From Pontixanthobacter aestiaquae (lineage in GTDB: Bacteria > Pseudomonadota > Alphaproteobacteria > Sphingomonadales > Sphingomonadaceae), in the NCBI RefSeq assembly GCF_009827455.1, contig NZ_WTYZ01000001.1, forward strand, positions 1,869,001 to 1,933,000: DNA of 64,000 nt. Direction: 5' to 3'. Positions within the stretch are counted from its first letter, which is position 1. Each line of letters opens with the position of its first letter. The notes under the pieces are model-generated. The model was not told the DNA's origin. It saw nothing but the letters and a program-made list of their open reading frames with translations, and made no database searches. Made by a program: the position numbers and the translations under genes. Shown in pieces: positions 55,624 to 64,000 of the stretch.

Positions 55624-56091
55624 ATGTCAACCGCAGCTAAAGCTACCGATAAGTCTGCCAGCCGCGAAGCGCATGCTGGTGCTCATCTCGATCGTCCTGA
55701 CAAACTCGAACGCGAGCAATTCAGCATTTCCGATCTCACCACGGAGTTCGACTGCACGGCCAGGGCACTTCGCTTTTACGAGGACGAGGGCCTTGTGGCT
55801 CCGCGTCGGATCGGTCTGACACGTGTTTACTCCAAGCGTGACCGTGCGCGGCTTGCCTGGATCATGCGTGCGAAGAACGTCGGCTTCAGCCTGACAGAAA
55901 TCCGCGAGATGATCGATCTGTATGATCTCGACGATGGCCGCGTTGAACAGCGGCGTGTCACGGTTGAAAAATGCCGGACGCACGTTGCAAAGCTAAAGCG
56001 GCAGCGCGCCGATATTGACTCATCGATCAAGGAACTAACCGCTTTTATCGAACAAATTGAAGATATGGACCTACCCGGTTCAACCTCCTGA
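55624..56091 (+). CDS. MerR-family transcriptional regulator
   Basis: A 155-residue regulator. After a 35-residue polar leader comes the winged HTH: FSISDLTTEFDCTARALRFY, EDEGLVAPRRIGLTRVYSKR, DRARLAWIMRAKNVGFSLTE. A dimerisation coiled coil follows (KCRTHVAKLKRQRADIDSSI). No cysteine metal site is visible at the C-terminus, so it is not a metal sensor. It lies 20 nt before the acyl-CoA dehydrogenase gene on the same strand, so it probably controls fatty-acid or branched-chain catabolism. Confidence 0.9.
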   Translation: MSTAAKATDKSASREAHAGAHLDRPDKLEREQFSISDLTTEFDCTARALRFYEDEGLVAPRRIGLTRVYSKRDRARLAWIMRAKNVGFSLTEIREMIDLYDLDDGRVEQRRVTVEKCRTHVAKLKRQRADIDSSIKELTAFIEQIEDMDLPGSTS

Positions 56092-56111
56092 TACCCTGAG
56101 AAGGAAACCCC

Positions 56112-57917
56112 ATGCCAACTTACACCGCTCCGACGCGCGATGCGCGCTTTCTCGTCAACGAAGTTCTTGATCTGGCCAGCTACAACAACCTGCCGGGTTT
56201 CGAGAGTGCAACACCTGACATGATCGACACGGTCATCAACGAGGCCGGCAAGTTTTGTTCCGAAGTTCTCGCTCCGCTTAACCGGATCGGCGATGAAGAA
56301 GGCTGCACCCGGCATGATGACGGCTCGGTGACAACACCGACCGGCTTCAAAGAAGCGTTCCAGCAATATCGCGAATCCGGTTGGGGTACGATCTCGCAAC
56401 CGGAGGAATTCGGCGGGCAGGGCATGCCGCACGTCCTGGGTATGCTGATCGAGGAATTCGTCGGCACCGCTAATCAGGCTTTTGCGATGTATCCTGGCCT
56501 CACCGGAGGCGCAATTGCAGCGCTTCTGGCGAAAGGCTCGGACGAGCTGAAAGAGAAATACGTCCACAAGATGATCGCCAATGAGTGGACCGGAACCATG
56601 AACCTGACCGAGCCGCATTGCGGCACCGATCTGGGCATGATCCGCACCAAAGCAGAGCCACAAGCGGATGCGTCCTATGCGATCACCGGAACCAAAATCT
56701 TCATTTCCGCCGGCGAGCATGACCTTGCTGAAAACATTATTCACCTCGTGCTGGCGAAAACACCCGGCGCGCCGGACAGTTCTAAAGGTATCTCGCTGTT
56801 TGTAGTGCCTAAATTCCTTGTGAATGAGGATGGTTCGCTGGGTGAGCGCAACACACTCCAATGCGGCTCCATTGAAGAGAAAATGGGCATCCACGGCAAC
56901 TCGACCTGCGTCATGAATTACGACGGAGCGAAAGGCTGGATGGTCGGCGAAGAGAACAAGGGCCTCGCCGCCATGTTTATCATGATGAACGCTGCCCGTC
57001 TTGGCGTTGGTATCCAAGGCTATGCCCAAGCAGAAGTGGCCTATCAAAATGCCGTCGCTTACGCTCTCGACCGCCGTCAGGGCCGCGCGCTGACCGGTCC
57101 TGCCGAGCCCGAAGCGCAAGCCGATCCGATCTTCGTCCACGCCGATGTGCGCCGGATGCTGATGGACGCAAAAGCCTATACCGAAGGCATGCGTGCGCTG
57201 GCGCTGTGGGGGGCTTTGCAAGTCGATCTGACGCACAAGGGCGCGAGTGATGAAGACAAGGCCAAAGCCGACCAGATTATCAGCCTGCTGACCCCTGTCA
57301 TTAAGGGCTACGGCACGGACAAAGGCTTCGACGTCGCTATCAACATGCAGCAAGTCTTTGGCGGCCACGGCTACATCGAAGAATGGGGCATGAGCCAGTA
57401 TGTCCGCGATAGCCGCATTGCGATGATCTACGAAGGCACCAATGGTGTACAAGCGATGGACCTGTGCGGACGCAAGCTCGCGCAAAATGGTGGAGCTGCC
57501 ATCCAGGCGTTCTTCGCGGTCGTTGATGAGGAAATCGCCGAAGCGAAAAACAACGAAGCGCTCGCGCCATTTGCCGGAAAGCTCGAAAAAGCGCTCGGCG
57601 AACAGAAAGCCGCCACCATGTGGTTTATGCAGAACGCGATGGCCAATCCCAATCACCTCGGCGCTGGCGCGCACCATTACATGCACATCATGGGTATCGT
57701 ATCGCTCGGCCTGATGTGGCTGCGTATGGCGACTGTCGCCCACGCTAAACTGGCTGAGGGTTCCGAAGACAAGGCGTTCTACGAAGCGAAAATGGCAACA
57801 GCAGCCTATTACGGCGATCGCTTCCTGCCTGACGCTGGCGCACTTCGCCGCAAGCTGGAAGCCGGTGCAGACAGCATGATGGCGCTGGACGCAGATGCTT
57901 TCCAGACGGCTGCTTGA
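56112..57917 (+). CDS. Acyl-CoA dehydrogenase (DmdC/long-form family)
   Basis: A 601-residue FAD enzyme of the long acyl-CoA dehydrogenase group with an extra C-terminal domain. MNLTEPHCGTDLGMIRTKAE and ITGTKIFISAGEHDL form the FAD and substrate site. MGIHGNSTCVMNYDG and QVFGGHGYIEEWGMSQYVRD lead to AMIYEGTNGVQAMDL with the catalytic glutamate. MPTYTAPTRDARFLVNEVLD at the N-terminus is typical of this subgroup, which includes methylmercaptopropionyl-CoA dehydrogenases. Substrate chain not determinable. Controlled probably by the upstream MerR protein. Confidence 0.95.
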   Translation: MPTYTAPTRDARFLVNEVLDLASYNNLPGFESATPDMIDTVINEAGKFCSEVLAPLNRIGDEEGCTRHDDGSVTTPTGFKEAFQQYRESGWGTISQPEEFGGQGMPHVLGMLIEEFVGTANQAFAMYPGLTGGAIAALLAKGSDELKEKYVHKMIANEWTGTMNLTEPHCGTDLGMIRTKAEPQADASYAITGTKIFISAGEHDLAENIIHLVLAKTPGAPDSSKGISLFVVPKFLVNEDGSLGERNTLQCGSIEEKMGIHGNSTCVMNYDGAKGWMVGEENKGLAAMFIMMNAARLGVGIQGYAQAEVAYQNAVAYALDRRQGRALTGPAEPEAQADPIFVHADVRRMLMDAKAYTEGMRALALWGALQVDLTHKGASDEDKAKADQIISLLTPVIKGYGTDKGFDVAINMQQVFGGHGYIEEWGMSQYVRDSRIAMIYEGTNGVQAMDLCGRKLAQNGGAAIQAFFAVVDEEIAEAKNNEALAPFAGKLEKALGEQKAATMWFMQNAMANPNHLGAGAHHYMHIMGIVSLGLMWLRMATVAHAKLAEGSEDKAFYEAKMATAAYYGDRFLPDAGALRRKLEAGADSMMALDADAFQTAA

Positions 57918-58193
57918 TTATAGGTGATCTCCAGCGACCCGATAGGGCGGCGGAGCCAACGCTGGGGTCTCATCGGATTGTAAGCGATTATCCGCCCTCG
58001 ATAAGCCAAATCTCCCTCCCTTGAGGGAGGGGTCAGGGGTGGGTGTACGGTGCCTGCTGTTACCGCCGCACACACCCACCCGACCTCCCCCTCTAGGGGG
58101 AGAGGTCAGGTTGCGCCCCGCCAATTCACTGGCGGTACCGGCTGCCATGACTCTTCCAAACAACTGTATTCGCGCTCTCCTCGCATTTGGCAG
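57918..58193. other. Spacer holding a palindromic element, no gene
   Basis: The gap between acd and the HTH gene on the opposite strand contains the family 1 element at 58008-58110 and otherwise no coding signal. The two genes are convergent, so the hairpins may end transcription from both sides. Confidence 0.5.
58008..58110. repeat. Paired-hairpin palindromic element (family 1), copy d
   Basis: The left hairpin is TCCCTCCC-TTGA-GGGAGGGG with a TCAGGGGTGGGTGTA arm (58013-58047). After about 25 bases come the arm CACACCCACCCGACC and the hairpin CTCCCCCT-CT-AGGGGGAG (58085-58102). Same two-hairpin inverted layout as copies at 17511 and 49361, but more diverged. Confidence 0.8.
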
Positions 58194-58280
58194 GGTGTTG
58201 ACACATCTGACACTGTCCACCGCATTTTCCGTCGCCTTGTGACCTCATGTGTCACCTTGTGCGGGAATAGTGTCGCCTTG
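58194..58280 (-). promoter_or_regulatory. About 20-bp direct repeats with TGTGTCAACACC box at the end of the HTH gene
   Basis: GTC(A/G)CCTTG occurs at 58231, 58251 and 58272 (spacing 20 and 21). On the minus strand this is CAAGG(C/T)GAC, like the array before ppdK. The box TGTGTCAACACC (58194-58205 on the minus strand) follows in the same order as at 50574-50594. Two of the repeats are within the HTH gene and encode its AQGDT repeats. Confidence 0.55.
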
Positions 58281-58658
58281 CGCTGTAGTGATTTCGGATT
58301 TGTCGTTGAGCCCGTGATCCGCGCGCAGATGGTCCAGCGCGGCAAGGCCCGGTCCGTCCCAACGCGATCCTGTCTGTTCGAGTTTCGCCACGGCTCGCGC
58401 ATTGAGCCCTTGAGCGCGTGCCTCTTCGAAGACGGCGCGAAATTCCTGTCCGTTCAGCCGCGCGCGCAATTTGTAGGCGGACTGCCGACTCATCCCGACC
58501 GCACGCGCCGCTTCGGAAACGCGCCCATATTTCGCCAGCGCCCCCAGAAACGCCCTGACCTTGGGCACTGTCCAGCGATAATCGGCATTCGAACGGCGCG
58601 TTTTGGACGAATCGGGGGAGGGCTGATGATGATCCATCCCCGAGGATAGACCAGACAT
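58245..58658 (-). CDS. Small HTH protein of unknown role, C-terminus encoded by direct repeats
   Basis: A 137-residue protein (130 if ATG 58637 is used). YRWTVPKVRAFLGALAKYGR leads into a helix-turn-helix, VSEAARAVGMSRQSAYKLRA, like terminase small-subunit or resolvase HTH domains. EEARAQGLNARAVAKLEQ follows, and the tail reads TAQGDTIPAQGDT, a pentapeptide repeat created by the DNA repeats there. Probably a DNA-binding protein; no partner gene nearby. Confidence 0.7.
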   Translation of the reverse strand: MSGLSSGMDHHQPSPDSSKTRRSNADYRWTVPKVRAFLGALAKYGRVSEAARAVGMSRQSAYKLRARLNGQEFRAVFEEARAQGLNARAVAKLEQTGSRWDGPGLAALDHLRADHGLNDKSEITTAQGDTIPAQGDT

Positions 58659-58797
58659 TCAGGTGTGTAGGAAAGTTCGATTTCTGCTGAAGCACGAGCA
58701 AGAGCGGGCCTAGCCCGTAGTCAAGCGCGCTTGCGCGGCGGCACCGCGAAGCCCCACCAAGCGCCGATTACTAGGCGCGCCAAACCTTCCTTTAGCG

Positions 58798-59481
58798 CTA
58801 AGACGTAGGCTGACCATTTGGGCCGGTGAGTGGCTGCGCCAACTTCACCTCTGATATAACTTTCATATAGTCCTTGCGCTGGGCCGGCGGCATCAGAAGC
58901 TGGAATTGCGAAAAACGTCCGTGGAGCAGCTTGCATTTCACCGGATCGACTTGTGGTCCGATAGGGCCGACCAGAACCAATGTCGGCTTGGTTATCTCGA
59001 ATGTGACAACGCGGTCGACATCTTCTTTCCACGTGAACAGCACTGCCAGATCTTGGCGAACCTCTTCAACACTATCGATCTTGTCGAACGTGCCGAACCC
59101 GCCGGGCTGCTGGTTCGTTTGGCCTTTTGAGAACGCCATCTGGAAGCGTCTGCCCGGTTCGAGCCGCGCCACGCTGGGCAGCATATATGTTGGCCACGGC
59201 GGGGTGTTTTTAACCAGATCGACATAGGCCGCGCGCGCCTCGGCAGTTGTCGCATAGCGCCAACCATAGGAGTCCATCCATTCTTTCCCGGGAACAGAAT
59301 CTAGCGATTCAGCGCCGCATCGCGCCTTTTGCGCGGCGATCCATTCGTCGTGACGCTCCTTGGCGAGCTTTTCCTCTTTGGTCGGCTCAGCCGCGCTCGC
59401 TGACTGTGCACTTACAGGCGTGCAAAGGCTTATCGCCAGAGCGGCAGCCAATGGTCTCGCCAGAATTCTCGATAGCTTCAT
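58798..59481 (-). CDS. Periplasmic protein of unknown function
   Basis: A 227-residue protein. The signal peptide is ILARPLAAALAISLCTPVSA, cleaved near SAQS. The mature part has two cysteines (ARCGAES and VKCKLLHG) that could pair. No family recognised. ATG 59481 has GGAG 9 nt upstream, better than an in-frame TTG two codons earlier. It stands alone downstream of cysK. Confidence 0.68.
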   Translation of the reverse strand: MKLSRILARPLAAALAISLCTPVSAQSASAAEPTKEEKLAKERHDEWIAAQKARCGAESLDSVPGKEWMDSYGWRYATTAEARAAYVDLVKNTPPWPTYMLPSVARLEPGRRFQMAFSKGQTNQQPGGFGTFDKIDSVEEVRQDLAVLFTWKEDVDRVVTFEITKPTLVLVGPIGPQVDPVKCKLLHGRFSQFQLLMPPAQRKDYMKVISEVKLAQPLTGPNGQPTS

Positions 59482-59550
59482 GTTCAATCTCCCTCTTGGT
59501 CAAACATCGTTTGCCAAGAATGCGGGAGACTGAATTGGACAAATCGGCGC

Positions 59551-60471
59551 TCAGGCTTCGGGCAGGAACTCCGGCACCGAGAGATAGCGCTCACCGGTGT
59601 CATAATTGAAGCCGAGCACAGTGGTACCAGCATCAAGATCGGGCAGTTTGTTGGCGATTGCGGCCAAGGTCGCGCCGCTCGAAATACCAACGAGCAAACC
59701 TTCGGTTACCGCGCATTTGCGCGCCATTTCTTTGGCTTGCTCCGCATCAACCGGAATAGCGCCGTCAATGGCCTGCGTGTGCAAATTGCCAGGAATGAAG
59801 CCTGCACCAATGCCTTGGATCGGGTGAGGGCCGGGCTGACCGCCGCTAATGACGGGAGACAGTGCTGGCTCGACCGCATAGGCCTTCATACCAGACCAAT
59901 GGCGCTTCAATTCCTCCGCACAGCCGGTCAGGTGGCCGCCGGTTCCGACGCCGGTAATCATCACATCGACTGGTTTGTCGGCGAAATCTTTGAGAATTTC
60001 CTGAGAGGTCGTCCGCACATGCACCGCGACGTTTGCCGGATTGTCGAACTGAGCGGGCATCCATGCGCCTTCGGTTTGATCGACCAACTCGGTCGCGCGT
60101 TCGATTGCGCCTTTCATGCCTTTCGCTTTGTCGGTCAGATCGAAAGTCGCGCCGTAGGCCAACATCAAGCGGCGACGCTCGAGCGACATCGACTCCGGCA
60201 TTACCAGAACCAGCTTGTAACCTTTGACCGCGGCCACCATCGCAAGACCGATGCCGGTGTTGCCGCTGGTCGGTTCGATAATGGTTCCGCCTGCTTTCAA
60301 GTCACCGGCTTCTTCAGCCGCTTCGACCATGGCCAGCGCGATCCGGTCCTTGATCGACCCACCCGGGTTAGAGCGCTCCGATTTGATCCACACATCGTGA
60401 TCGGGGAACAGGCGCGATAGGCGGATATGCGGCGTGTTGCCAATGGTGGCGAGGACGGAATCGGCTTTCAT
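59551..60471 (-). CDS. cysK: Cysteine synthase A (O-acetylserine sulfhydrylase)
   Basis: A 306-residue PLP enzyme making cysteine from O-acetylserine and sulfide. [20 protein letters not shown] holds the PLP lysine, Lys41; [20 protein letters not shown] is the substrate loop; [17 protein letters not shown] is the PLP phosphate loop; and [13 protein letters not shown] ends the site. It overlaps the MFS gene by 4 nt, so it is translationally coupled to it. Confidence 0.95.
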   Translation of the reverse strand: MKADSVLATIGNTPHIRLSRLFPDHDVWIKSERSNPGGSIKDRIALAMVEAAEEAGDLKAGGTIIEPTSGNTGIGLAMVAAVKGYKLVLVMPESMSLERRRLMLAYGATFDLTDKAKGMKGAIERATELVDQTEGAWMPAQFDNPANVAVHVRTTSQEILKDFADKPVDVMITGVGTGGHLTGCAEELKRHWSGMKAYAVEPALSPVISGGQPGPHPIQGIGAGFIPGNLHTQAIDGAIPVDAEQAKEMARKCAVTEGLLVGISSGATLAAIANKLPDLDAGTTVLGFNYDTGERYLSVPEFLPEA

Positions 60472-61775
60472 GTGGTGTCTCCCGATGGTTTCGATGAGGG
60501 TGTTTTTGTTTCTGTCTCTGTATCTAGTAACTCTTCAGGCGGATCAAAGGTCCGCGTAGTGCGAAGAACGGGAAACAGGCGGCTCCAGATGGCTACTGTG
60601 ATGATCGCGCCAGCGCCGCCCGATACCACAGCAAGTACCGGACCGATCAGATAGGCCAGGGTGCCCGAGAAGAAATCGCCAAACTCGTTCGATGCGGAAA
60701 TGGTCAGCAGCGACACCGAGGACACCCGCCCGCGCTTGTCGTCAGGCGTATGCAACTGGATCAGCGACTGCCGGATATAGACGGAAAACATGTCGGCCGC
60801 TCCGACGATGAACAGCATCGCCAGAGAGAGCGGCATCCAAGTCGAGAAACCGAACGCAATCGTGGCGAATCCGAATACCGCGACCGCGATCAGCATCTTG
60901 GGCCCGACATTGGTTTTGAGCGGCCGGAAGGAGAAGAATGCGGCAGTGATCGCTGCGCCAACTGCTGGTGCCATGGCGAGCTGCGCGAGGCCCTCTTCTC
61001 CGACCATCAGAATGTCGCGCGCATAGACGGGGAACAAAGCGGTTGCGCCGGCCAGGAACACAGCAAACAGATCGAGAGTGATCGCGCCAAGAACCATCTT
61101 GTTGCGGACGACATAGCGCAGGCCATCGACAATCTGGCCTATCGGCCTTTGCGCGCCTGCGATCGGCGTACGCGGGACATCGCCGATAAAGCTCAGAGCT
61201 ATGATAGAAACGCCGAACAGTCCGCTCGCCACAATGTAAGGCAAGGCGGGGAGAACGGCATAGAAGTACCCGCCGATGGCTGGTCCCACGATCATACCGA
61301 CTTGCCACGCGATAGACGACAGAGCGATGGCGTTGGGCAGGATTGCCTTGGGCACAAGATTCGGGGCGAGGGCGGATAGCGCCGGCCCTGCAAAGGCTCT
61401 CGCGATCCCAAGCACAACAGCGACGCAGAACAGGCTGAAAATGCTGATCTGGTCGTACCAGGTGAGGTAAGCGAGTGTGCCAGCACAAGCGAGCTGCAGC
61501 AACACCATTACGCGGGCAACGTTGCGCCGGTTCAGCCGGTCCGCTGCCAGTCCCACAAAGGGCGTCAGCAGGAACAGCGGAATGAATTGGAGTAGCCCGA
61601 TAAGGGCCAATTGCCCAGCGGCTTCGGGAACCGCCATCCCGTCATCGCGGGCAATGTTATAGGTTTGCCAGCCAATGATCAGCAACATCGCATATTGCGC
61701 AAGCGTCATCGATAGACGTGATACCCAATAGGCGCGGAAATTGGCTATTCTGAAAGGAGACGTTTGCTCGGCCAC
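60468..61775 (-). CDS. MFS transporter, MFS_3/EntS-like
   Basis: A 435-residue protein with about 12 transmembrane helices in two halves. [20 protein letters not shown] and [20 protein letters not shown] (the MFS loop 2-3 motif GxxADRxxRR) are clear, as is [20 protein letters not shown] between later helices. The EntS-like class exports siderophores or other small molecules. Co-transcribed with cysK; perhaps a cysteine or metabolite exporter, but this is inference from context. Confidence 0.88.
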   Translation of the reverse strand: MAEQTSPFRIANFRAYWVSRLSMTLAQYAMLLIIGWQTYNIARDDGMAVPEAAGQLALIGLLQFIPLFLLTPFVGLAADRLNRRNVARVMVLLQLACAGTLAYLTWYDQISIFSLFCVAVVLGIARAFAGPALSALAPNLVPKAILPNAIALSSIAWQVGMIVGPAIGGYFYAVLPALPYIVASGLFGVSIIALSFIGDVPRTPIAGAQRPIGQIVDGLRYVVRNKMVLGAITLDLFAVFLAGATALFPVYARDILMVGEEGLAQLAMAPAVGAAITAAFFSFRPLKTNVGPKMLIAVAVFGFATIAFGFSTWMPLSLAMLFIVGAADMFSVYIRQSLIQLHTPDDKRGRVSSVSLLTISASNEFGDFFSGTLAYLIGPVLAVVSGGAGAIITVAIWSRLFPVLRTTRTFDPPEELLDTETETKTPSSKPSGDTT

Positions 61776-61855
61776 GACGGTGCATTGGCACCGCTGGCGT
61801 TCAATGTGAAGTCAGCTGGCCTTTGTGGCCAGCAACTAAAGTTTGGAAGCCGGTA

Positions 61856-62194
61856 TTACCGGTCGCGGCGAAGGCGCGGGTTCGGCTGCAATGCATCGAT
61901 CATTTCGACAAAGTCATCGACGCGAATGATCCGCTCGAACTGAAAGCCGGAACGCTCGTCCTTGGTCCAGATTACATAGGCCTCAATCCGGCCGACAACT
62001 GGAAGGCGGATAATAACCCGATCACCACGGTTCAGATCACACCCATCATCGGTCATAAAACCATGAGCAGAAAGATTGCAGATATGGAGTTTGAGATCCC
62101 CGCGATCATGGTGCTCGGCAATGACTGGATGGTCCACCGGATGGCGCGTGGCGCGGCGTAAATCGGTTACTGATAATTGTGCTCCGACACCCAT
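61856..62194 (-). CDS. PilZ domain protein (c-di-GMP binding)
   Basis: A 112-residue protein with both c-di-GMP motifs: RRATR (RxxxR, residues 13-17) and NLSAHG (NxSxxG, near residue 40). IIRLPVVGRIEAYVIWTKDE forms the remaining beta-barrel and FQFERII ends the domain. GGAGGT lies 11 nt before ATG 62194. A single PilZ domain, probably an adaptor that relays c-di-GMP to motility or envelope functions. The opposite strand is open here but lacks these motifs. Confidence 0.88.
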   Translation of the reverse strand: MGVGAQLSVTDLRRATRHPVDHPVIAEHHDRGDLKLHICNLSAHGFMTDDGCDLNRGDRVIIRLPVVGRIEAYVIWTKDERSGFQFERIIRVDDFVEMIDALQPNPRLRRDR

Positions 62195-62255
62195 GATAGT
62201 GCGACCTCCAAAGTTCGAGTACGAAAAACCCTAATGGAGCGGAAAGCCTGATATT

Positions 62256-62290
62256 TTGTAAAAATTTTTGTCCCAATACGGGACAAAATG
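62256..62290 (-). terminator. Rho-independent terminator of tyrS
   Basis: TTTTGTCCC-GTATT-GGGACAAAA on the minus strand is followed by ATTTTT. It lies about 20 nt after the tyrS stop, in the gap before the PilZ gene. Confidence 0.85.
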
Positions 62291-62306
62291 TTGTTTTTAT
62301 TGAGGT

Positions 62307-63536
62307 TTAGCGCGTTACAATTGCGTGCTTCTTTTTGCCTAGACTCAGTTTTAAGTCTTTGCCTTCAGGGGCTTCCACCAGAAAACCAGGCTCGGTGATT
62401 GGTTGATCGTCTAACTTAACGGCGCCCTCAGCAATTTTACGTTTTGCCTCACCATTCGACGCTGTGAAGCCGAGTTCGGTCAGGACGGCACCGATGCGCA
62501 TTCCTGCCGCACCCACTGAAAGCGTCGGAAGATCATTGCCAGCGCCACCGCCAGCGAAGGTCTCCTGTGCGGTAGCAGCGGCAGAGACCGCTGCATCTCC
62601 GCCGCGAACCATTTTGGTCACTTCATTTGCGAGGACGACCTTTGCGTCATTGATCTCGCTGCCCTCAAGCGCCTCCAGCCGCGCAATTTCAACAAGCGGG
62701 ACATCGGTAAAGATACGCAGGAATTTGCCAACATCGCGGTCATCGGTGTTCCGCCAATATTGCCAGAAGTCGTAAGCGGGCAGTTGATCTTCATTGAGCC
62801 ATATCGCGCCATCGACCGACTTGCCCATCTTCGCACCATCCGCGCGTGTAATCAAAGGCGCGGTGTAGCCATACACTTCCTTGCCGTCGATCCGGCGGCA
62901 CAGCTCGATCCCGTTGACGATATTGCCCCACTGATCGCTTCCGCCCAATTGCAAGCGGCAGCCATATTCGCGGTTCAGCACCAGATAATCATAGGCTTGC
63001 ATGATCATATAGTTGAATTCGATAAAGGTCAGCGGCTGTTCGCGGTCGAGCCGTGTTTTCACCGAATCGAAAGTCAGCATCCGGTTGATGGTGAAGTGCG
63101 GCCCGACATCGCGCAGCAGCTCGACATAACCCAGCTTGCTTAGCCAATCATCGTTGTTGATCAACAGCGCGCCGTTTTCGCTATCATCGAAACGCAGGAT
63201 CTTCTCAAAACTGCCCTTGATGCCTTCGATATTGCTGGCGAGCTTTTCCTCGGTGAGCATCTGGCGGGTTTCGTCTTTGCCGGATGGATCACCGACCTTG
63301 GCCGTACCGCCGCCCATAATTACGATCGGGCGATGGCCTGCCTGTTGCAGCCGCTTGAGCAGCATGATCGAAGCAAGGTTGCCGATATGCAGTGAAGGCG
63401 CAGTCGGATCGAAACCAACATAGCCCGTCACGACCTCTTTCATTGCCAGCGCATCGAGCGCCCCGGCATCGGTAATCTGGTGCATATGGCCGCGCTCTTG
63501 GAGCAGGCGGAGTAGGTCGGATTGGAATTCGCTCAT
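62307..63536 (-). CDS. tyrS: Tyrosine-tRNA ligase
   Basis: A 409-residue class I synthetase. APSLHIGN carries the HIGH motif at residues 50-53, and GAKMGKSVDGAIWLNED carries the KMSKS-type loop (KMGKS). GSDQWGNIVNGIELCRRI is the tyrosine pocket. The C-terminal S4-like tRNA-binding domain (ASNGEAKRKIAEGAVKLDDQ) is intact. Full length, own terminator. Confidence 0.97.
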   Translation of the reverse strand: MSEFQSDLLRLLQERGHMHQITDAGALDALAMKEVVTGYVGFDPTAPSLHIGNLASIMLLKRLQQAGHRPIVIMGGGTAKVGDPSGKDETRQMLTEEKLASNIEGIKGSFEKILRFDDSENGALLINNDDWLSKLGYVELLRDVGPHFTINRMLTFDSVKTRLDREQPLTFIEFNYMIMQAYDYLVLNREYGCRLQLGGSDQWGNIVNGIELCRRIDGKEVYGYTAPLITRADGAKMGKSVDGAIWLNEDQLPAYDFWQYWRNTDDRDVGKFLRIFTDVPLVEIARLEALEGSEINDAKVVLANEVTKMVRGGDAAVSAAATAQETFAGGGAGNDLPTLSVGAAGMRIGAVLTELGFTASNGEAKRKIAEGAVKLDDQPITEPGFLVEAPEGKDLKLSLGKKKHAIVTR

Positions 63537-63630
63537 AGTGCCCTTGTCAGTCTATGTCGGCCCCCTAGCAATGATAATTGCGCGCGGTAAGTGGGTTGCA
63601 GCACCTTTTATCGTGCGCAATAGGGACGCC

Positions 63631-64000
63631 ATGCATTCGCTCATTCTCCATCCCGATTGCGCAGAGGGGCCGATCACAGCCGTCAGCGCTGATATTGAAG
63701 CAACCGAAAGCGGTTGCCGCGCGCGCTTCCGTTTCCGCGGCGATATGGCCAAGATTAAAGTTCCGGTTCATGCGCCAAGCGAGAGGATGGACAATCTCTG
63801 GAAAACAACTTGCTTCGAGATTTTCTGGCAGCCGCATGGCGGGAACTACTATCGCGAGTTCAACCTTTCGCCGTCGAGCAGGTGGGCATGCTATGATTTT
63901 GACGACTTCCGAGAAAACAGCACCGATGCGCCGGTGCATGCGATTTCGATTGCGAGCTCACACAATGATAGCGAGTTGGTGCTGGAGGCCAGCATCGCCT
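63631..64000 (+). CDS. DOMON-like domain protein, 3' partial
   Basis: The first 123 codons are visible from ATG 63631, which has GGGAC 5 nt upstream. MHSLILHPDCAEGPITAVSA opens it; DNLWKTTCFEIFWQPHGGNY and YREFNLSPSSRWACYDFDDF form the beta-sandwich pattern of DOMON-like proteins (xxxLW-TCFE and YxExNxSPxxxW). Function unknown. The gene runs past the right edge. Divergent from tyrS. Confidence 0.85.
   Translation, partial: MHSLILHPDCAEGPITAVSADIEATESGCRARFRFRGDMAKIKVPVHAPSERMDNLWKTTCFEIFWQPHGGNYYREFNLSPSSRWACYDFDDFRENSTDAPVHAISIASSHNDSELVLEASIA

Noticed and set aside
55827..57743. Minus-strand open frame of 638 codons
   Set aside because: Antisense to the MerR regulator and the acyl-CoA dehydrogenase, both well supported by motifs. 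No family pattern on the minus strand.
58050..58649. Plus-strand frame of 199 codons through the repeat and the HTH gene
   Set aside because: It begins in the palindromic element and runs antisense to the HTH gene; no protein features.
61823..62161. Plus-strand 112-codon frame opposite the PilZ gene
   Set aside because: The minus strand has both PilZ motifs and a good ribosome site; the plus-strand text has no known pattern.

Overview
The window reads as a contiguous piece of the core chromosome of an alphaproteobacterium, most likely Sphingomonadales and probably Erythrobacteraceae-like. Supporting signs are the gene order rpiB-glyA-nrdR-trmJ, the yqeY-dnaG-rpoD block, the mreBCD-mrdA-rodA block, a DUF4170 protein, a DOMON-like protein, and an SOS box of the alphaproteobacterial form GTTC-N7-GTTC. 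Base composition is moderately GC-rich, with a few AT-richer patches. No rRNA, prophage, CRISPR array, plasmid gene or classical insertion sequence was seen. One tRNA (Lys, CTT) is present.

Layout. 0-8 kb: S9 peptidase (cut by the left edge), a decayed fragment of rpsD, a flavodoxin-fold oxidoreductase, the intact rpsD, chorismate mutase, two small secreted paralogues, trmJ, nrdR, glyA and rpiB. 8-15.7 kb: M28 peptidase, then DUF2059, rpoD, dnaG, a lipoprotein and yqeY on the minus strand. 15.7-22 kb: carA, an unknown membrane-anchored protein, a DUF559 nuclease cassette, carB and greA. 22-28.2 kb: GNAT, DUF4170, a YqjD/YqjE-like membrane stress cluster, enolase, an SOS-linked Y-family polymerase, ribH and tRNA-Lys. 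28.3-34 kb: the cell-shape operon mreB-mreC-mreD-mrdA-rodA. 34-42.9 kb: mutL, metallo-hydrolase, MaoC dehydratase, a glutaredoxin-MauE fusion, DUF1206, ychF, a Tat-exported SDR, pth and rplY. 43-47 kb: three TraB/GumN paralogues around a small XRE-controlled operon. 47-54 kb: glyQ, glyS, ppdK and a methyltransferase. 54-64 kb: comF, hisI, a MerR regulator, acyl-CoA dehydrogenase, an HTH protein, cysK, an MFS exporter, PilZ, tyrS and a DOMON-like protein (cut by the right edge).

Most of this is housekeeping: nucleotide and arginine precursor supply (carAB), one-carbon metabolism (glyA), translation (rpsD, rplY, glyQS, tyrS, pth, ychF), replication and transcription (dnaG, rpoD, greA) and cell-wall elongation. 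The unusual layer is a set of small palindromic elements. One family of paired inverted hairpins occurs three times: around a DUF559 nuclease gene at carB, inside the glyS reading frame, and after the acyl-CoA dehydrogenase gene. The nuclease cassette is bracketed by two copies of the first 12 codons of carB, so it apparently entered at the carB start and left carB intact. A second palindrome family (GTCAT...ATGAC ends) is also inserted in frame in glyS, so glyS carries two translated repeats.

Other points of interest are a frameshifted rpsD 3'-end copy with its terminator, a shared array of about 20-bp direct repeats before ppdK and at the end of an HTH gene, and a three-copy operator with an unlisted 40-residue ORF upstream of an XRE gene. 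All assignments come from reading motifs and context; no database search was possible.
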